DNA from: Pseudomonadota bacterium
Lineage (GTDB): Bacteria > Pseudomonadota > Alphaproteobacteria > Rhodospirillales > Magnetospirillaceae
Direction of reading: 5' to 3'
Assembly (NCBI GenBank): GCA_021847015.1
Contig: JAJZVW010000001.1
Coordinates: 186,001 to 250,000 of the forward strand
Length of the DNA stretch: 64,000 bases
The notes under the pieces were generated by a model. That model saw nothing but the letters and a program-made list of their open reading frames with translations. It was not told the origin of the DNA and did not search any database. Made by a program: the position numbers and the translations under genes. Shown here in pieces: positions 1-8,588 of the stretch; within the stretch, counting starts at the first letter, position 1, and every line of letters starts with the position of its first letter.

Positions 1-369
1 AAGCGGAGCCTCGACCTGGTGCGCTCGATGCTCGGCGACCATGTCCCCCTCGACCAATTGACCGAATTGGAGCAGGAAGCCTTTTTGGAGGTGGGCAACA
101 TTATCCTCAACGCCTGTCTGGGCAGCCTGGCCAACCAACTGGGCCTCGCGCTGGAAAGTTCGCTGCCCGCCTATGTACGCGGGCGAGGCGCGCAAATCCT
201 CGACGGCGGAGTAAGCGCCGACGACGAACTCGTCCTTTTCCTTCAGGTTGATTTTTCCTTGCTGAGAAAGGACATCCACGGATATCTGGCCTTCGTCATG
301 GATATCGTCTCCGCCCGGCATTTCATCGAAGCTGTCCGAGACTACGTGGCATCCAAGCTGGCCGGCTAG
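1..369 (+). CDS. CheC-like chemotaxis phosphatase, 5'-truncated by the window edge
   Basis: The reading frame is open from base 1 and stops at 369, so the N-terminus lies outside the window. The visible part contains the CheC/CheX-type phosphatase signature E-x3-E-x2-N-x22-P: the GN pair follows FLEV, and the Pro falls exactly 23 residues after the Asn. The family normally has Asp or Ser at the first position and this copy has Glu. Only one such motif is visible, as in CheX-type or half-CheC proteins. Members dephosphorylate CheY-P in the cytoplasm. A possible terminator hairpin follows. The next gene is a c-di-GMP protein, so a signalling role is likely, but the partner CheY cannot be told from this fragment. 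Confidence 0.75.
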   Translation, partial: KRSLDLVRSMLGDHVPLDQLTELEQEAFLEVGNIILNACLGSLANQLGLALESSLPAYVRGRGAQILDGGVSADDELVLFLQVDFSLLRKDIHGYLAFVMDIVSARHFIEAVRDYVASKLAG

Positions 370-384
370 CGGTCCGATCCGGAT

Positions 385-409
385 GGAAGATTCAGGGCAT
401 GAATCTTCC
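385..409 (+). terminator. Hairpin after the CheC-like gene
   Basis: A perfect 10-bp inverted repeat (385-394 with 400-409) has a 5-nt loop and lies 16 bp after the stop codon. No T-run follows, so termination is inferred from position only. Confidence 0.4.
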
Positions 410-442
410 GTCTGCCGAATCGGCCCACAACATCAATGCATT

Positions 443-494
443 GTGCACCGACACATTCGGAAGGTCGGTGCACCTTCCGAATGTGTCGGTGCAC
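443..494. promoter_or_regulatory. Operator-like repeat: 21-bp perfect inverted repeat with a third copy of its end in the loop
   Basis: Bases 443-463 and 474-494 are exact reverse complements. The 10-nt loop (464-473, gtcggtgcac) is identical to the last ten bases of the right arm (485-494), and its reverse complement opens the left arm (443-452). Three copies of one 10-mer, each ending in the palindrome GTGCAC, therefore start at 443, 464 and 485, exactly 21 bp apart, or two helical turns. The array ends 22 bp before the chosen start of the PAS-GGDEF-EAL gene. A regulator-binding array is one reading and an RNA hairpin in the leader is another. Confidence 0.6.
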
Positions 495-516
495 TAGGAC
501 GGAGAACCGAGAAAGC

Positions 517-3051
517 ATGTCCGCGTCGCGCCCGAGTGACCTCCTCCGCGCCCTGACCGATGCCGCAGAGATGGGTGTGGTGCTGCTGGATTCGGCCGGT
601 CAGGTCTCGCTGTGGAACGCCTGGATGGCGAAGGCCTCGGGAATCGGGGTCGAGGAGGCTCTGGAAACCGAGCTGACCGTCCTGTTTCCCTGCCTTACCG
701 GCTCGCGCATCGATACCGCGATCAAACAGGCCCTGTCTTCGGGCATGGCCGCGATGCTGTCGTCATCCCTGAACAAGCATCTCTTCCCGCTCACGCACAG
801 CGGACGGTCGGCGGATGACGGCGAGCCTATGCACCAGATCGTCGTCATCAAGCCGCTCGCGGCCAAAGGCGGACGCGCATGCCTGATCCAGGTGTTCGAC
901 GTCACGAACATCGCGCACCGGGAAACACTTCTGCGCCAGCAGGCCCGCACCATGGAGGCCCTGGCGGAGAACTACCGCCTTTCCGAACTCCATAACCGCG
1001 CCATCGTCGACAATACGGCCGATGCCATCGTCACTTTCGGCGAGGATGGCCTGATCGGCACCTACAATCCCGCGGCCGAGCGAATCTTCTGCTACGCTCC
1101 CGTCCAGGTGGTCGGCAAGACGATCGGCCTTCTGATCCCCGAACTGGCGGACAGTCAGGGGGGCATCCTCGCCGACCACTTCCTCGACCGGCGGCGCGAG
1201 GCGGTGGGCCGCCGGAAAAACGGCACGACCTTTTCTTTGGAACTGTCGGTCTCGGCGATGGAGCTGGGGGGACAGCGGCTGTTCATCGCCATCGCCCACG
1301 ACATCACCCAGCGCAAGCAGGCCGAAGAGGAGGTGCGGACCCAAAAGGAGTGGCTGACCACCCTGATCAACGCCATGCCCGACCTCGTGTGTTTCAAGGA
1401 CGGGCTGGGGCGCTGGCTGGTGGCGAACCGGATCTACCTGGAGATCGCGGGCCTGGCGGGCGTGGACTACCAGGGACTCACCTGTCTGGAGCTGGCGCGG
1501 CAGTCCCACGGCAGGGCCGGCCATCTTCTCGCCACCCGCGAAACCGACGAGCGCGCCTGGCGCGAAGGCAAACAGATCGCCTATGAGGACAGCGTCCCCA
1601 CTCCGGACGGCGGATCGAAGGTCTTCGACATCGTCAACATTCCCCTGACGAACCCCGATGGCAGCCGCAGGGGTCTGGTGGTCGTCGGCCGCGACATCAC
1701 CGAGCGCAAGCTGGCGGCGGCGCGGATCCACCACTTGGCGCACCACGATTCCCTCACCGGCCTGCCCAACCGCGTGCTGTTTCAGGAGCGTCTGCGCCAG
1801 GCCATGGTGCAGGCCAAGCGTGCCGGCCGGCGGGTCGGCCTGCTGTTCCTTGACCTCGACAAGTTCAAGGAGACCAACGACACGCTCGGCCACCATGTGG
1901 GCGACCTGCTTCTGAAGGCGGTGGGCAAGCGGCTCCAGCGCTGCGTGCGCGAGAGTGACACCGTGGCGCGGTTGGGCGGGGATGAATTCGCCATCGTCCT
2001 GACCAATCTCACCCAGCCCGACGATGCCAGCACCGTGGCCGAATCGGTGATCTCCTCGCTGGGCGACCCCTTCGGCCTGGAGGAGCACGAGGTGGTAACC
2101 ACCACCTCCATCGGCATCACCATCTATCCCGACGATGCGACGGACGCCGACCAGTTGCTGAAAAACGCCGACCTGGCCATGTTCCGCTCCAAGTCCGAGG
2201 GCCGGAACGCCTTCCACTATTACGTCGCCAGCATGGATGCCGAAATCCAGGCGCGCAAGGAACTCGAAAACGATCTCAGGCTGGCGCTCGGCACCGACCA
2301 GCTGGACTTGCACTACCAGCCCCTGCTGGAAATCGCCACCCGGCGGATCGTCGGATGCGAGGCCCTGCTGCGGTGGCGCCACCCGACGAAAGGCTGGATC
2401 AGCCCCGCCGAGTTCATTCCCATCGCCGAGCGCACCGACCTCATCCACCCCTTGGGCCGCTGGATTCTGCACAAGGCCTGTAGCCAGGGGCGCATCTGGA
2501 CCGAACAGGGACTGCCCCTGCTCAAGATCGCGGTCAACCTCTCGCCGGCGCAATTCAAGCACCAGCAGCCCCTCGTCACCATGGTCAGCGACATCCTCGA
2601 TCAGACCGGCCTGCCGCCGGAAACGCTGCAGCTTGAAATCACCGAAGGCATCGCCATGCAGAACATCGATGCCACCATCGACGTGCTGCGCCAGTTGCGG
2701 TCGCTGGGCGTGCTCATCTCCATCGACGACTTCGGAACCGGGTATTCCTCGTTGAACTATTTGAAGCGCTTCCCGGTGGACAAGCTCAAGATCGACCGCA
2801 GTTTCGTCGTCGATATCGGCCTGCACCCCGACAATGCCGCGGTGGTCCGCGCGATCGTCAATCTCGGCCATTCCCTCGGCACCCTGGTCAATGTCGAGGG
2901 CGTGGAAACCAGGGAGCAACTGGACTTCCTCATCGCCCACGGCGTCGACGAGGCGCAAGGCTTCTATTTCAGCCGGCCGCTGCCCGCCGCCGAGTTCGCC
3001 CGCCTGGTCAGGGACAAGAGCCCCTGGCCGCTGGATATCGAATCGGCGTGA
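517..3051 (+). CDS. PAS-PAS-PAS-GGDEF-EAL c-di-GMP signalling protein
   Basis: This 844-residue cytoplasmic protein has three PAS-like sensor segments (about 8-130, 160-270, 280-400), a GGDEF domain (about 405-575) and an EAL domain (about 590-835). The cyclase motif GGDEF is intact near residue 487. The phosphodiesterase side keeps EAL at about 615 and the DDFG loop at about 737, so both making and degrading c-di-GMP are possible. In this architecture one activity often dominates, and the sequence does not show which. An in-frame ATG at 436 would place the start inside the inverted repeat upstream. The ATG at 517 is preferred because the first PAS begins right after it. No membrane segment is seen, so the PAS domains would sense a soluble or redox cue. 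Confidence 0.9.
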   Translation: MSASRPSDLLRALTDAAEMGVVLLDSAGQVSLWNAWMAKASGIGVEEALETELTVLFPCLTGSRIDTAIKQALSSGMAAMLSSSLNKHLFPLTHSGRSADDGEPMHQIVVIKPLAAKGGRACLIQVFDVTNIAHRETLLRQQARTMEALAENYRLSELHNRAIVDNTADAIVTFGEDGLIGTYNPAAERIFCYAPVQVVGKTIGLLIPELADSQGGILADHFLDRRREAVGRRKNGTTFSLELSVSAMELGGQRLFIAIAHDITQRKQAEEEVRTQKEWLTTLINAMPDLVCFKDGLGRWLVANRIYLEIAGLAGVDYQGLTCLELARQSHGRAGHLLATRETDERAWREGKQIAYEDSVPTPDGGSKVFDIVNIPLTNPDGSRRGLVVVGRDITERKLAAARIHHLAHHDSLTGLPNRVLFQERLRQAMVQAKRAGRRVGLLFLDLDKFKETNDTLGHHVGDLLLKAVGKRLQRCVRESDTVARLGGDEFAIVLTNLTQPDDASTVAESVISSLGDPFGLEEHEVVTTTSIGITIYPDDATDADQLLKNADLAMFRSKSEGRNAFHYYVASMDAEIQARKELENDLRLALGTDQLDLHYQPLLEIATRRIVGCEALLRWRHPTKGWISPAEFIPIAERTDLIHPLGRWILHKACSQGRIWTEQGLPLLKIAVNLSPAQFKHQQPLVTMVSDILDQTGLPPETLQLEITEGIAMQNIDATIDVLRQLRSLGVLISIDDFGTGYSSLNYLKRFPVDKLKIDRSFVVDIGLHPDNAAVVRAIVNLGHSLGTLVNVEGVETREQLDFLIAHGVDEAQGFYFSRPLPAAEFARLVRDKSPWPLDIESA

Positions 3052-3058
3052 GCCGGGC

Positions 3059-3673
3059 TCAGTCCGTCCGGCAATCCGGCGACTGCACCACCGGCACCTG
3101 AAGGAACCAGTGCCGCCCGCCAAGCCACGGCGCGACGCCCGGTCCCGGCACCCAGCACCACGGCTGCGGCCTCGGCGCGGGTTTCTTGGCCACCCTTACC
3201 GGAATCGGAGCCGGCCGGCTTGCGTGACTGCCGGCGAAGGCCGGCCTCAGTTCCGCCAGGCTGAGACGGCCGTCGCGGTTGGTGTCGAGGGCGGCGAACA
3301 GCGCGGGATCGACGGTGTTCGGAAACTCCCGCCGGGTGACGTAGCCGTCCTTGTTAACGTCGTAAGCCTCCAGACGCGCCACCAATGCCGGATTACCTCG
3401 TCGCGCGGCCTGTTTGACGGAGATTCGGCCATCGGGCCCGGCAAGAAGCGCGAACAGCGCGTCGGCGCTTCCCGTCTTGCCCAGAACCCGCAATTCCTTG
3501 GCCGAAATCCCGCCGTCGAGATCGCTGTCCAGGGCGTTGAAACGGGCGAGCACGGCCCGCCCCTCCCGCGAGGGAGGCAGGTCGGCGCGGGCCTCGGAAG
3601 CCATCGCGGTTGCCGCCAGCGGGGCCGCCAATGCGGCCGCCCCCAGCAGGACCAGGCAGACGGGGACACGCAT
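3059..3673 (-). CDS. Exported EF-hand calcium-binding protein
   Basis: The product has 204 residues. An N-terminal signal peptide (MRVPVCLVLLGAAALAAPLA) points to the periplasm. Three canonical 12-residue EF-hand loops are visible (DSDLDGGISAKE, DVNKDGYVTRRE, DTNRDGRLSLAE), plus a degenerate one (GPDGRISVKQ) between the first and second, so the protein carries two EF-hand pairs. The C-terminal 50 residues are rich in Pro, Lys and Trp and resemble no domain I know. The start has a strong ribosome site (ggaggaaa). The gene converges on the GGDEF-EAL gene with only 7 bp between the stop codons. The partner is unknown; calcium buffering or sensing in the envelope is inferred. Confidence 0.8.
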   Translation of the reverse strand: MRVPVCLVLLGAAALAAPLAATAMASEARADLPPSREGRAVLARFNALDSDLDGGISAKELRVLGKTGSADALFALLAGPDGRISVKQAARRGNPALVARLEAYDVNKDGYVTRREFPNTVDPALFAALDTNRDGRLSLAELRPAFAGSHASRPAPIPVRVAKKPAPRPQPWCWVPGPGVAPWLGGRHWFLQVPVVQSPDCRTD

Positions 3674-3800
3674 GGGTTTCCTCCTCCAGCACGTCTTCTC
3701 TACATCTGGTGCGGGAAGCGAGCAGACGGGGAAGCGCGAAGGTAGACGCGGCTTCGGATGCGCCGCCTCCCTCGGGAGCGCGCGCGGCGCGGCTTGTCGG

Positions 3801-3829
3801 TTTCCTCGGCCGCCGTCGATCCCTATACT
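3801..3829 (+). promoter_or_regulatory. Probable promoter giving a leaderless dinG-like mRNA
   Basis: A good -10 hexamer TATACT occupies 3824-3829, with a weak -35 (tttcct, 3801-3806) 17 bp upstream. Transcription starting 6-7 bp after the -10 would begin at or next to the ATG at 3836. No Shine-Dalgarno-like sequence precedes that ATG. Confidence 0.45.
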
Positions 3830-3835
3830 CCGCCC

Positions 3836-6592
3836 ATGTCCGGCCCCGCCTCCCCGCGCATCGTCCTTCCCCACGTCCCGGCACTGGCCGCCGGCGTGAA
3901 GGTTGCCGTCCTGCTCGACACCGACGGGGAATTCCGCCGCCTCTCCCCGTCCGAAGCGGCCCGCGTGGCGCGCGACTCCCCACCGCTCCTGTGCCACGGA
4001 CCGGGAACGGCCGCCCGCCTCGGTCTCGACGCCGTGACGGGTTTGGACATCCTCGAACTCTTCGCCTTCGTCCGGCCCGCCCGGTTCTGCCTTCCCACCC
4101 CCCGGGGCATCGCCGAAGCCGTCGGCCTGCCGCCGCCCGCCGACCTCGAGGACGAGGCCGAGTGCCTTTTCCTCGCCACGCGCCGGCTGTTGGAGGAAAT
4201 GGCCGCCGCAGCGGCCGGCGCGACCGCCGCGCGGGCGGCGGAAACGCGCGGCGTCGCCTGGTGGATGGCCCGCGCGGGATGGAGCTGGGGAACGGCGGTG
4301 CTGGCGGCGCTGGGGGTTGCCGGCGATGCGGGACGGGGCAATACCGGCCTCCACGTGTGGGAGCGGCTGCCGGAATGGTCCGAACATGCGCCCGAGCCCC
4401 CTCCCGGCAATATCCCGGTGGACCCGGAAGAGGCGCGCGGGCGGCTCCAAAGGATGCTCGGAACGACGGCGGAGCAGCGCCCTTCGCAAGCCGATTACGC
4501 CTCGGCCGTAACCCTGGCGTTCCAGCCCCGGGAACGGGCGGGACAGCCCCACATCGTCCTGGCGGAAGCGGGAACGGGCACCGGCAAGACCCTGGGCTAC
4601 ATCGCTCCCGCCAGCCTGTGGGCCGAGAAGAACGGGGCACCCGTATGGATTTCCACCTACACCCGCAACCTTCAGCGCCAGCTCGACGCCGAACTCGACC
4701 GCCTGTTCCCCGACCCGCGGGAGAAGGCCCGGCGCGTCGTCGTGCGCAAAGGCCGCGAAAATTACCTGTGCCTGCTGAACTTCGAGGAACTGGTGAACCG
4801 CGCCCGCCCCGCCGACGCGGTCGCCGCCGGCCTGATGGCCCGCTGGGCCGGCGCCACGAGGGACGGCGACATGGTCGGCGGCGACTTTCCCGGCTGGTTG
4901 GCGGACCTGCTTGGGCGCGGCCGCACCGCCGGCCTGGCCGACCGGCGCGGCGAATGCGTCTATTCGGCCTGTCCCCATTACCGTAAATGTTTCATCGAGC
5001 GCGCCATCCGGCGGGCGCGGCGGGCCGACATCGTGGTCGCCAACCACGCGCTGGTCATGGTTCAGGCGGCCCTGGGCGGACTGGACGACAACACCACGCC
5101 CACCCGGATGGTCTTCGACGAAGGGCACCACGTCTTCGATGCCGCCGACGGGGCCTTTTCCGCCCATCTGACCGGCATGGAAGCGGCGGAGGTGCGCCGC
5201 TGGCTGCTCGGCCCGGAGGGCGAAAGCACGCGCTCGCGCGCCCGCGGTCTGCGGCGGCGGGCCGAGGACATCGTCGGCCACGCCGAGGACGCCGGAGCCG
5301 CCCTCGACGACGCGCTGGCGGCGGCCCGCGCCCTGCCCGCCCCCGGCTGGCCGGCCCGAATCGCCGAGGGGGCGCCCCACGGACCGGCCGAAAGCTTCCT
5401 CGCGCTGGTGCGAAGCCAGGTCTACGCCCGCAGCACCGGCAACGACGGCCCCTACAGCCTGGAAACCGAATGCCTGCCGCCGGTCGACGGCGTGCCCGGC
5501 GCGGCGGCGGCCCTCGCCCACGCCCTGGAGCGCCTGGGCACGCCGCTGGCCGCCTTGGCCCGCAGCCTGGCGGGCCTCCTCGACGACGAGGCCGCCGAAC
5601 TGGACACCGCGACGCGCTCGCGCATCGAGGGCATCTGCCGGTCGATCGGACGGCGAGTGCTGATGCCGCTGGCGGGTTGGAAGGCCATGCTGGAGCGGAT
5701 CGGGCAATCGGCGGGAGCCGATGGGGACCGGTACGTCGACTGGTTCAGCGTGGAGCGGATCGACGGGCGCGACGTCGATGTCGGCATGCACCGGCACTGG
5801 ATCGACCCGACCCTTCCCTTCGCCAAGGCGGTGGCCGAACCGGCCCATGGGATGGTGATCACCTCGGCGACCCTGCGCGACGGATCGAGCGACGTCGAGG
5901 CCGACTGGCGCGCGGCCGAGCGGCGCGTCGGCGCCGTCCATCTCGCCGGACCGGCGACGCGCGCGGCCGTACCGTCGCCCTTCGACTACCCCGGCCAGAC
6001 CCGCGTCATGGTGGTCACGGACGTGCGCAAGGACAACCTGGACCAGGTTGCCGCCGCCTATCGGGAGCTGTTCCTCGCCGCCCGAGGCGGCGCGCTCGGA
6101 TTGTTCACCGCGATTTCCCGCCTGAGGGCCGTGCACCAGCGCATCTGCGGCCCCCTCGACGATTTCGGCCTGCCGCTGCTCGCCCAGCACGTCGACACCA
6201 TGGATACCGGCACCCTGGTGGACATCTTCCGCGGCGACGAGGATGCCTGCCTGCTGGGAACCGACGCGGTCCGCGACGGCGTCGACGTCCCGGGGCGCTC
6301 GTTGCGCCTGATCGTTTTCGACCGGGTGCCATGGCCGCGGCCCGACATCCTCCACAAGGCCCGGCGCGGACATTTCGGCGGCAAGGCCTATGACGACATG
6401 ATCGCCCGCCTGCGCCTCAAGCAGGCCTATGGGCGGCTCGTGCGCCGCGCCGGCGACCACGGGGTGTTCGTTCTCCTCGACCCCATGATGCCGTCGCGCC
6501 TGTCTGGCGCTTTCCCCGAAGGCGTCGATGTCCGAAAGGTCGGATTGGCCGAAGCCGTGGCGTTGACCCGCGATTTCCTCGCCCGGGACTGA
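3836..6592 (+). CDS. dinG: DinG-family ATP-dependent DNA helicase (XPD-like, iron-sulfur)
   Basis: This 918-residue superfamily 2 helicase has Walker A AEAGTGTGKT near residue 243 and a DEGH box near 427. It also has the late motifs found in DinG/XPD (GTDAVRDGVDVPG and QAYGRLVRR). Four cysteines near residues 312, 373, 378 and 384 lie where the family binds a 4Fe-4S cluster. Members unwind 5'-tailed DNA, D-loops and R-loops during repair and replication. The first 240 residues are not helicase; in related alphaproteobacterial proteins a similar segment is a fixed N-terminal extension, and its role is unknown to me. The ATG at 3836 is chosen over an upstream start at 3758 because a -10 element sits directly in front of it. 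Confidence 0.88.
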   Translation: MSGPASPRIVLPHVPALAAGVKVAVLLDTDGEFRRLSPSEAARVARDSPPLLCHGPGTAARLGLDAVTGLDILELFAFVRPARFCLPTPRGIAEAVGLPPPADLEDEAECLFLATRRLLEEMAAAAAGATAARAAETRGVAWWMARAGWSWGTAVLAALGVAGDAGRGNTGLHVWERLPEWSEHAPEPPPGNIPVDPEEARGRLQRMLGTTAEQRPSQADYASAVTLAFQPRERAGQPHIVLAEAGTGTGKTLGYIAPASLWAEKNGAPVWISTYTRNLQRQLDAELDRLFPDPREKARRVVVRKGRENYLCLLNFEELVNRARPADAVAAGLMARWAGATRDGDMVGGDFPGWLADLLGRGRTAGLADRRGECVYSACPHYRKCFIERAIRRARRADIVVANHALVMVQAALGGLDDNTTPTRMVFDEGHHVFDAADGAFSAHLTGMEAAEVRRWLLGPEGESTRSRARGLRRRAEDIVGHAEDAGAALDDALAAARALPAPGWPARIAEGAPHGPAESFLALVRSQVYARSTGNDGPYSLETECLPPVDGVPGAAAALAHALERLGTPLAALARSLAGLLDDEAAELDTATRSRIEGICRSIGRRVLMPLAGWKAMLERIGQSAGADGDRYVDWFSVERIDGRDVDVGMHRHWIDPTLPFAKAVAEPAHGMVITSATLRDGSSDVEADWRAAERRVGAVHLAGPATRAAVPSPFDYPGQTRVMVVTDVRKDNLDQVAAAYRELFLAARGGALGLFTAISRLRAVHQRICGPLDDFGLPLLAQHVDTMDTGTLVDIFRGDEDACLLGTDAVRDGVDVPGRSLRLIVFDRVPWPRPDILHKARRGHFGGKAYDDMIARLRLKQAYGRLVRRAGDHGVFVLLDPMMPSRLSGAFPEGVDVRKVGLAEAVALTRDFLARD

Positions 6593-6686
6593 CCTCCCCC
6601 ATCCGTTGGCCCATGCTCCCCCTCCGCGTTCCTGCCCCGCGGCCAAGACGGCCTATCCTGGCGCCAGCCGCAGACAGGAGCGTCGA

Positions 6687-7793
6687 ATGGCCCCGCTGTC
6701 CCGTCGCGCCCTGCTCGGGGGCGCGCTGTCCGCCTTGTCCCTGGCCGCCGGCCGGCACTCGGCATGGGCCGAGGTCGCCGCGCTGCGGGAGCGGGCGCTG
6801 CGCAAGGGTCTGTTTTACGGATGCTGTGCCAGCACCGCCCATTTTGGCGATGCCCCGTTCATCCAGGCGCTGGCGCGCGAAGCCGGGGCGCTGGTGCCGG
6901 AATGGGAAGGCAAGCGGGGCCGCATCGAGGCGAGGCGGGGCGTGCTGGATTTTTCGGCGGCCGACCGGCTGGCCGAATTCGCCGCGAATCACGGCATGCT
7001 GTTTCGCGGCCACACGCTGGTGTGGTGGAACAGCAATCCCGCTTGGCTGAACGCCGCCTTGGACGCCGCCTCTCCGCCCGAAAGCCTGCTCACAGGCTAT
7101 GTTGATGCCGTCGTCGCGCATTTCCGCGGGCGGGTTCATTCCTGGGACGTGGTCAACGAGGCCATCGAGCCCAAAGACGGGCGCCCGGATGGCTTGCGCG
7201 CCTGCCCGTGGTTGCGTGCCTTCGGCCCCGCCTACCTCGACATCGCATACCATACTGCGCGGGCGGCCGATCCCGGGGCGTTGCTGGTTTACAACGATTA
7301 CGGCATGGACACCGCCGACCCCTGGCAGGCGGCCCGCCAGCACGCCGTGATCGGCCTGCTGGAGGGCTTTCGCCGACGCGGCGTGCCGTGCGACGCCCTG
7401 GGCCTTCAGGCCCACCTCAAGACGGGATCCAACTTCGATCAGGAGCATCTGCGCCGCTTTCTTGCCGAGGTGACGGCGCTGGGCTACCGGACGCTGATCA
7501 CGGAATTGGACGTCGCCGACCATGGCGGCATGGACATCGCGGCACGCGACCGGGCGGTCGCCGATCTGGCAGGGCGTTACCTGGAGGTGGCGCTCGACCA
7601 GCCGCAAACCATCGGCGTGGTGACCTGGGGCCTGAGCGACCGCTACACCTGGCTGGACCGGCGGCCGTGGACACGCTGGGTCGAGGCGTGGCGTCCCCGG
7701 CCGTTGCCGCTCGATTCGGCCCTTCGCCGCAAACCGATGTGGCACGCCATCGCCAGGGCCATCGACGCGGCGCCCCACCGCCCCGGCGGCTGA
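6687..7793 (+). CDS. GH10 endo-1,4-beta-xylanase, exported by Tat
   Basis: The product has 368 residues. The N-terminus (SRRALLGGALSALSLAAG) reads as a twin-arginine signal, so a folded enzyme would reach the periplasm or the outside. The glycoside hydrolase family 10 signatures are present: the acid/base Glu in WDVVNEA and the nucleophile Glu in ITELDV, with substrate-site stretches such as RGHTLVWW. It would cleave beta-1,4-xylan internally. The ribosome site caggag lies 6 bp before the ATG at 6687, which also begins the signal peptide. It follows the helicase gene by 94 bp and precedes two oxygenase genes. No other polysaccharide-degradation gene is nearby, so the natural substrate could be plant debris or a self-made polymer. 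Confidence 0.88.
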   Translation: MAPLSRRALLGGALSALSLAAGRHSAWAEVAALRERALRKGLFYGCCASTAHFGDAPFIQALAREAGALVPEWEGKRGRIEARRGVLDFSAADRLAEFAANHGMLFRGHTLVWWNSNPAWLNAALDAASPPESLLTGYVDAVVAHFRGRVHSWDVVNEAIEPKDGRPDGLRACPWLRAFGPAYLDIAYHTARAADPGALLVYNDYGMDTADPWQAARQHAVIGLLEGFRRRGVPCDALGLQAHLKTGSNFDQEHLRRFLAEVTALGYRTLITELDVADHGGMDIAARDRAVADLAGRYLEVALDQPQTIGVVTWGLSDRYTWLDRRPWTRWVEAWRPRPLPLDSALRRKPMWHAIARAIDAAPHRPGG

Positions 7794-7869
7794 CCCGACG
7801 GAGAATGTGGTTGTTCCCCGCCGCCGCCTCGGGTACGAAGCCCGGGCCATCGGGTTGGAGCGAGCGGAC

Positions 7870-8514
7870 ATGTCCACGGTCGCGGACGTTTTCATCGGCA
7901 ACCTCGCACGCAGCGAGGCCGTCGCCACGCCCTATCGCCACTGGCTGATGGACGAGGTCCTGCCGGCCGACATCGCCCGGGCGCTCGACACCATCGACAT
8001 CCCCATGGGCGAGGGGCACGATTACGGCGGCCGGCGCGAGTGCAACAACAGTCTGCGCGCGTTCTTCACTCCCGAGCGCCAAGCCGAAAACAGCGCGGTC
8101 GCCGCCGTCGCCGAGGCCCTGAGAGACTCCCGCACCATCGCCGCCATCGAAACCACCACCGGCTGCGACCTTGCCGGCAGCCTCCTGCGCATCGAATACT
8201 GCCAGGATGGGGACGGCTTCTGGTTGGAGCCCCACACCGACATCGGCGCGAAGCGGTTCACCCTGCTGTGTTACCTGTCGGCCGGCGAAGGCAGCGACGG
8301 CTGCGGCACCGACATCTTCGATCGCGACAGGCGATGGGTCAGGACCGTGCCGTTCCGCTTCAACTCGGCCTTGGTCTTCGTGCCCGGCCCCGACACGTGG
8401 CATGGGTTCAACCGGCGCACCATCGTCGGCGTGCGCAGGACGATGATCGTCAACTACGTCACCCCCGACTGGCGCGCCCGCCAGGAATTGGCGTTCCCCG
8501 CTCCGGTGAGGTGA
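7870..8514 (+). CDS. 2-oxoglutarate/Fe(II)-dependent oxygenase, copy 1
   Basis: The product has 214 residues. The iron triad is readable as His122-x-Asp124 in EPHTD and a distal His178 in DTWHG, followed about 12 residues later by Arg190, the usual 2-oxoglutarate anchor. The core is the double-stranded beta-helix type related to prolyl or small-molecule hydroxylases. The substrate cannot be read from the sequence. The ATG at 7870 follows a purine-rich stretch (ttggagcgag) and matches the start of the neighbouring paralog. It lies 76 bp after the xylanase and is clearly duplicated in the next gene, with the same layout and C-terminal ending (DWRAR.EL). Confidence 0.78.
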   Translation: MSTVADVFIGNLARSEAVATPYRHWLMDEVLPADIARALDTIDIPMGEGHDYGGRRECNNSLRAFFTPERQAENSAVAAVAEALRDSRTIAAIETTTGCDLAGSLLRIEYCQDGDGFWLEPHTDIGAKRFTLLCYLSAGEGSDGCGTDIFDRDRRWVRTVPFRFNSALVFVPGPDTWHGFNRRTIVGVRRTMIVNYVTPDWRARQELAFPAPVR

Positions 8515-8588
8515 CCCGCCGGAGAATTAGGCTTTGACTTTTGACCGGGGCGGCGCTCCCATTGGGCGTCATCCACAGGGGGGGTACG

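Noticed and set aside
763-3123. 786-codon open frame on the minus strand
   Set aside because: It lies antisense to the PAS-GGDEF-EAL gene, has no ribosome site and translates to low-complexity Gly/Val/Asp/Gln-rich sequence caused by high GC at third positions.
3674-6646. Long minus-strand open frame extending the EF-hand gene upstream
   Set aside because: It is antisense to the helicase gene. The EF-hand gene has its own ATG at 3673 with a strong ribosome site and signal peptide.
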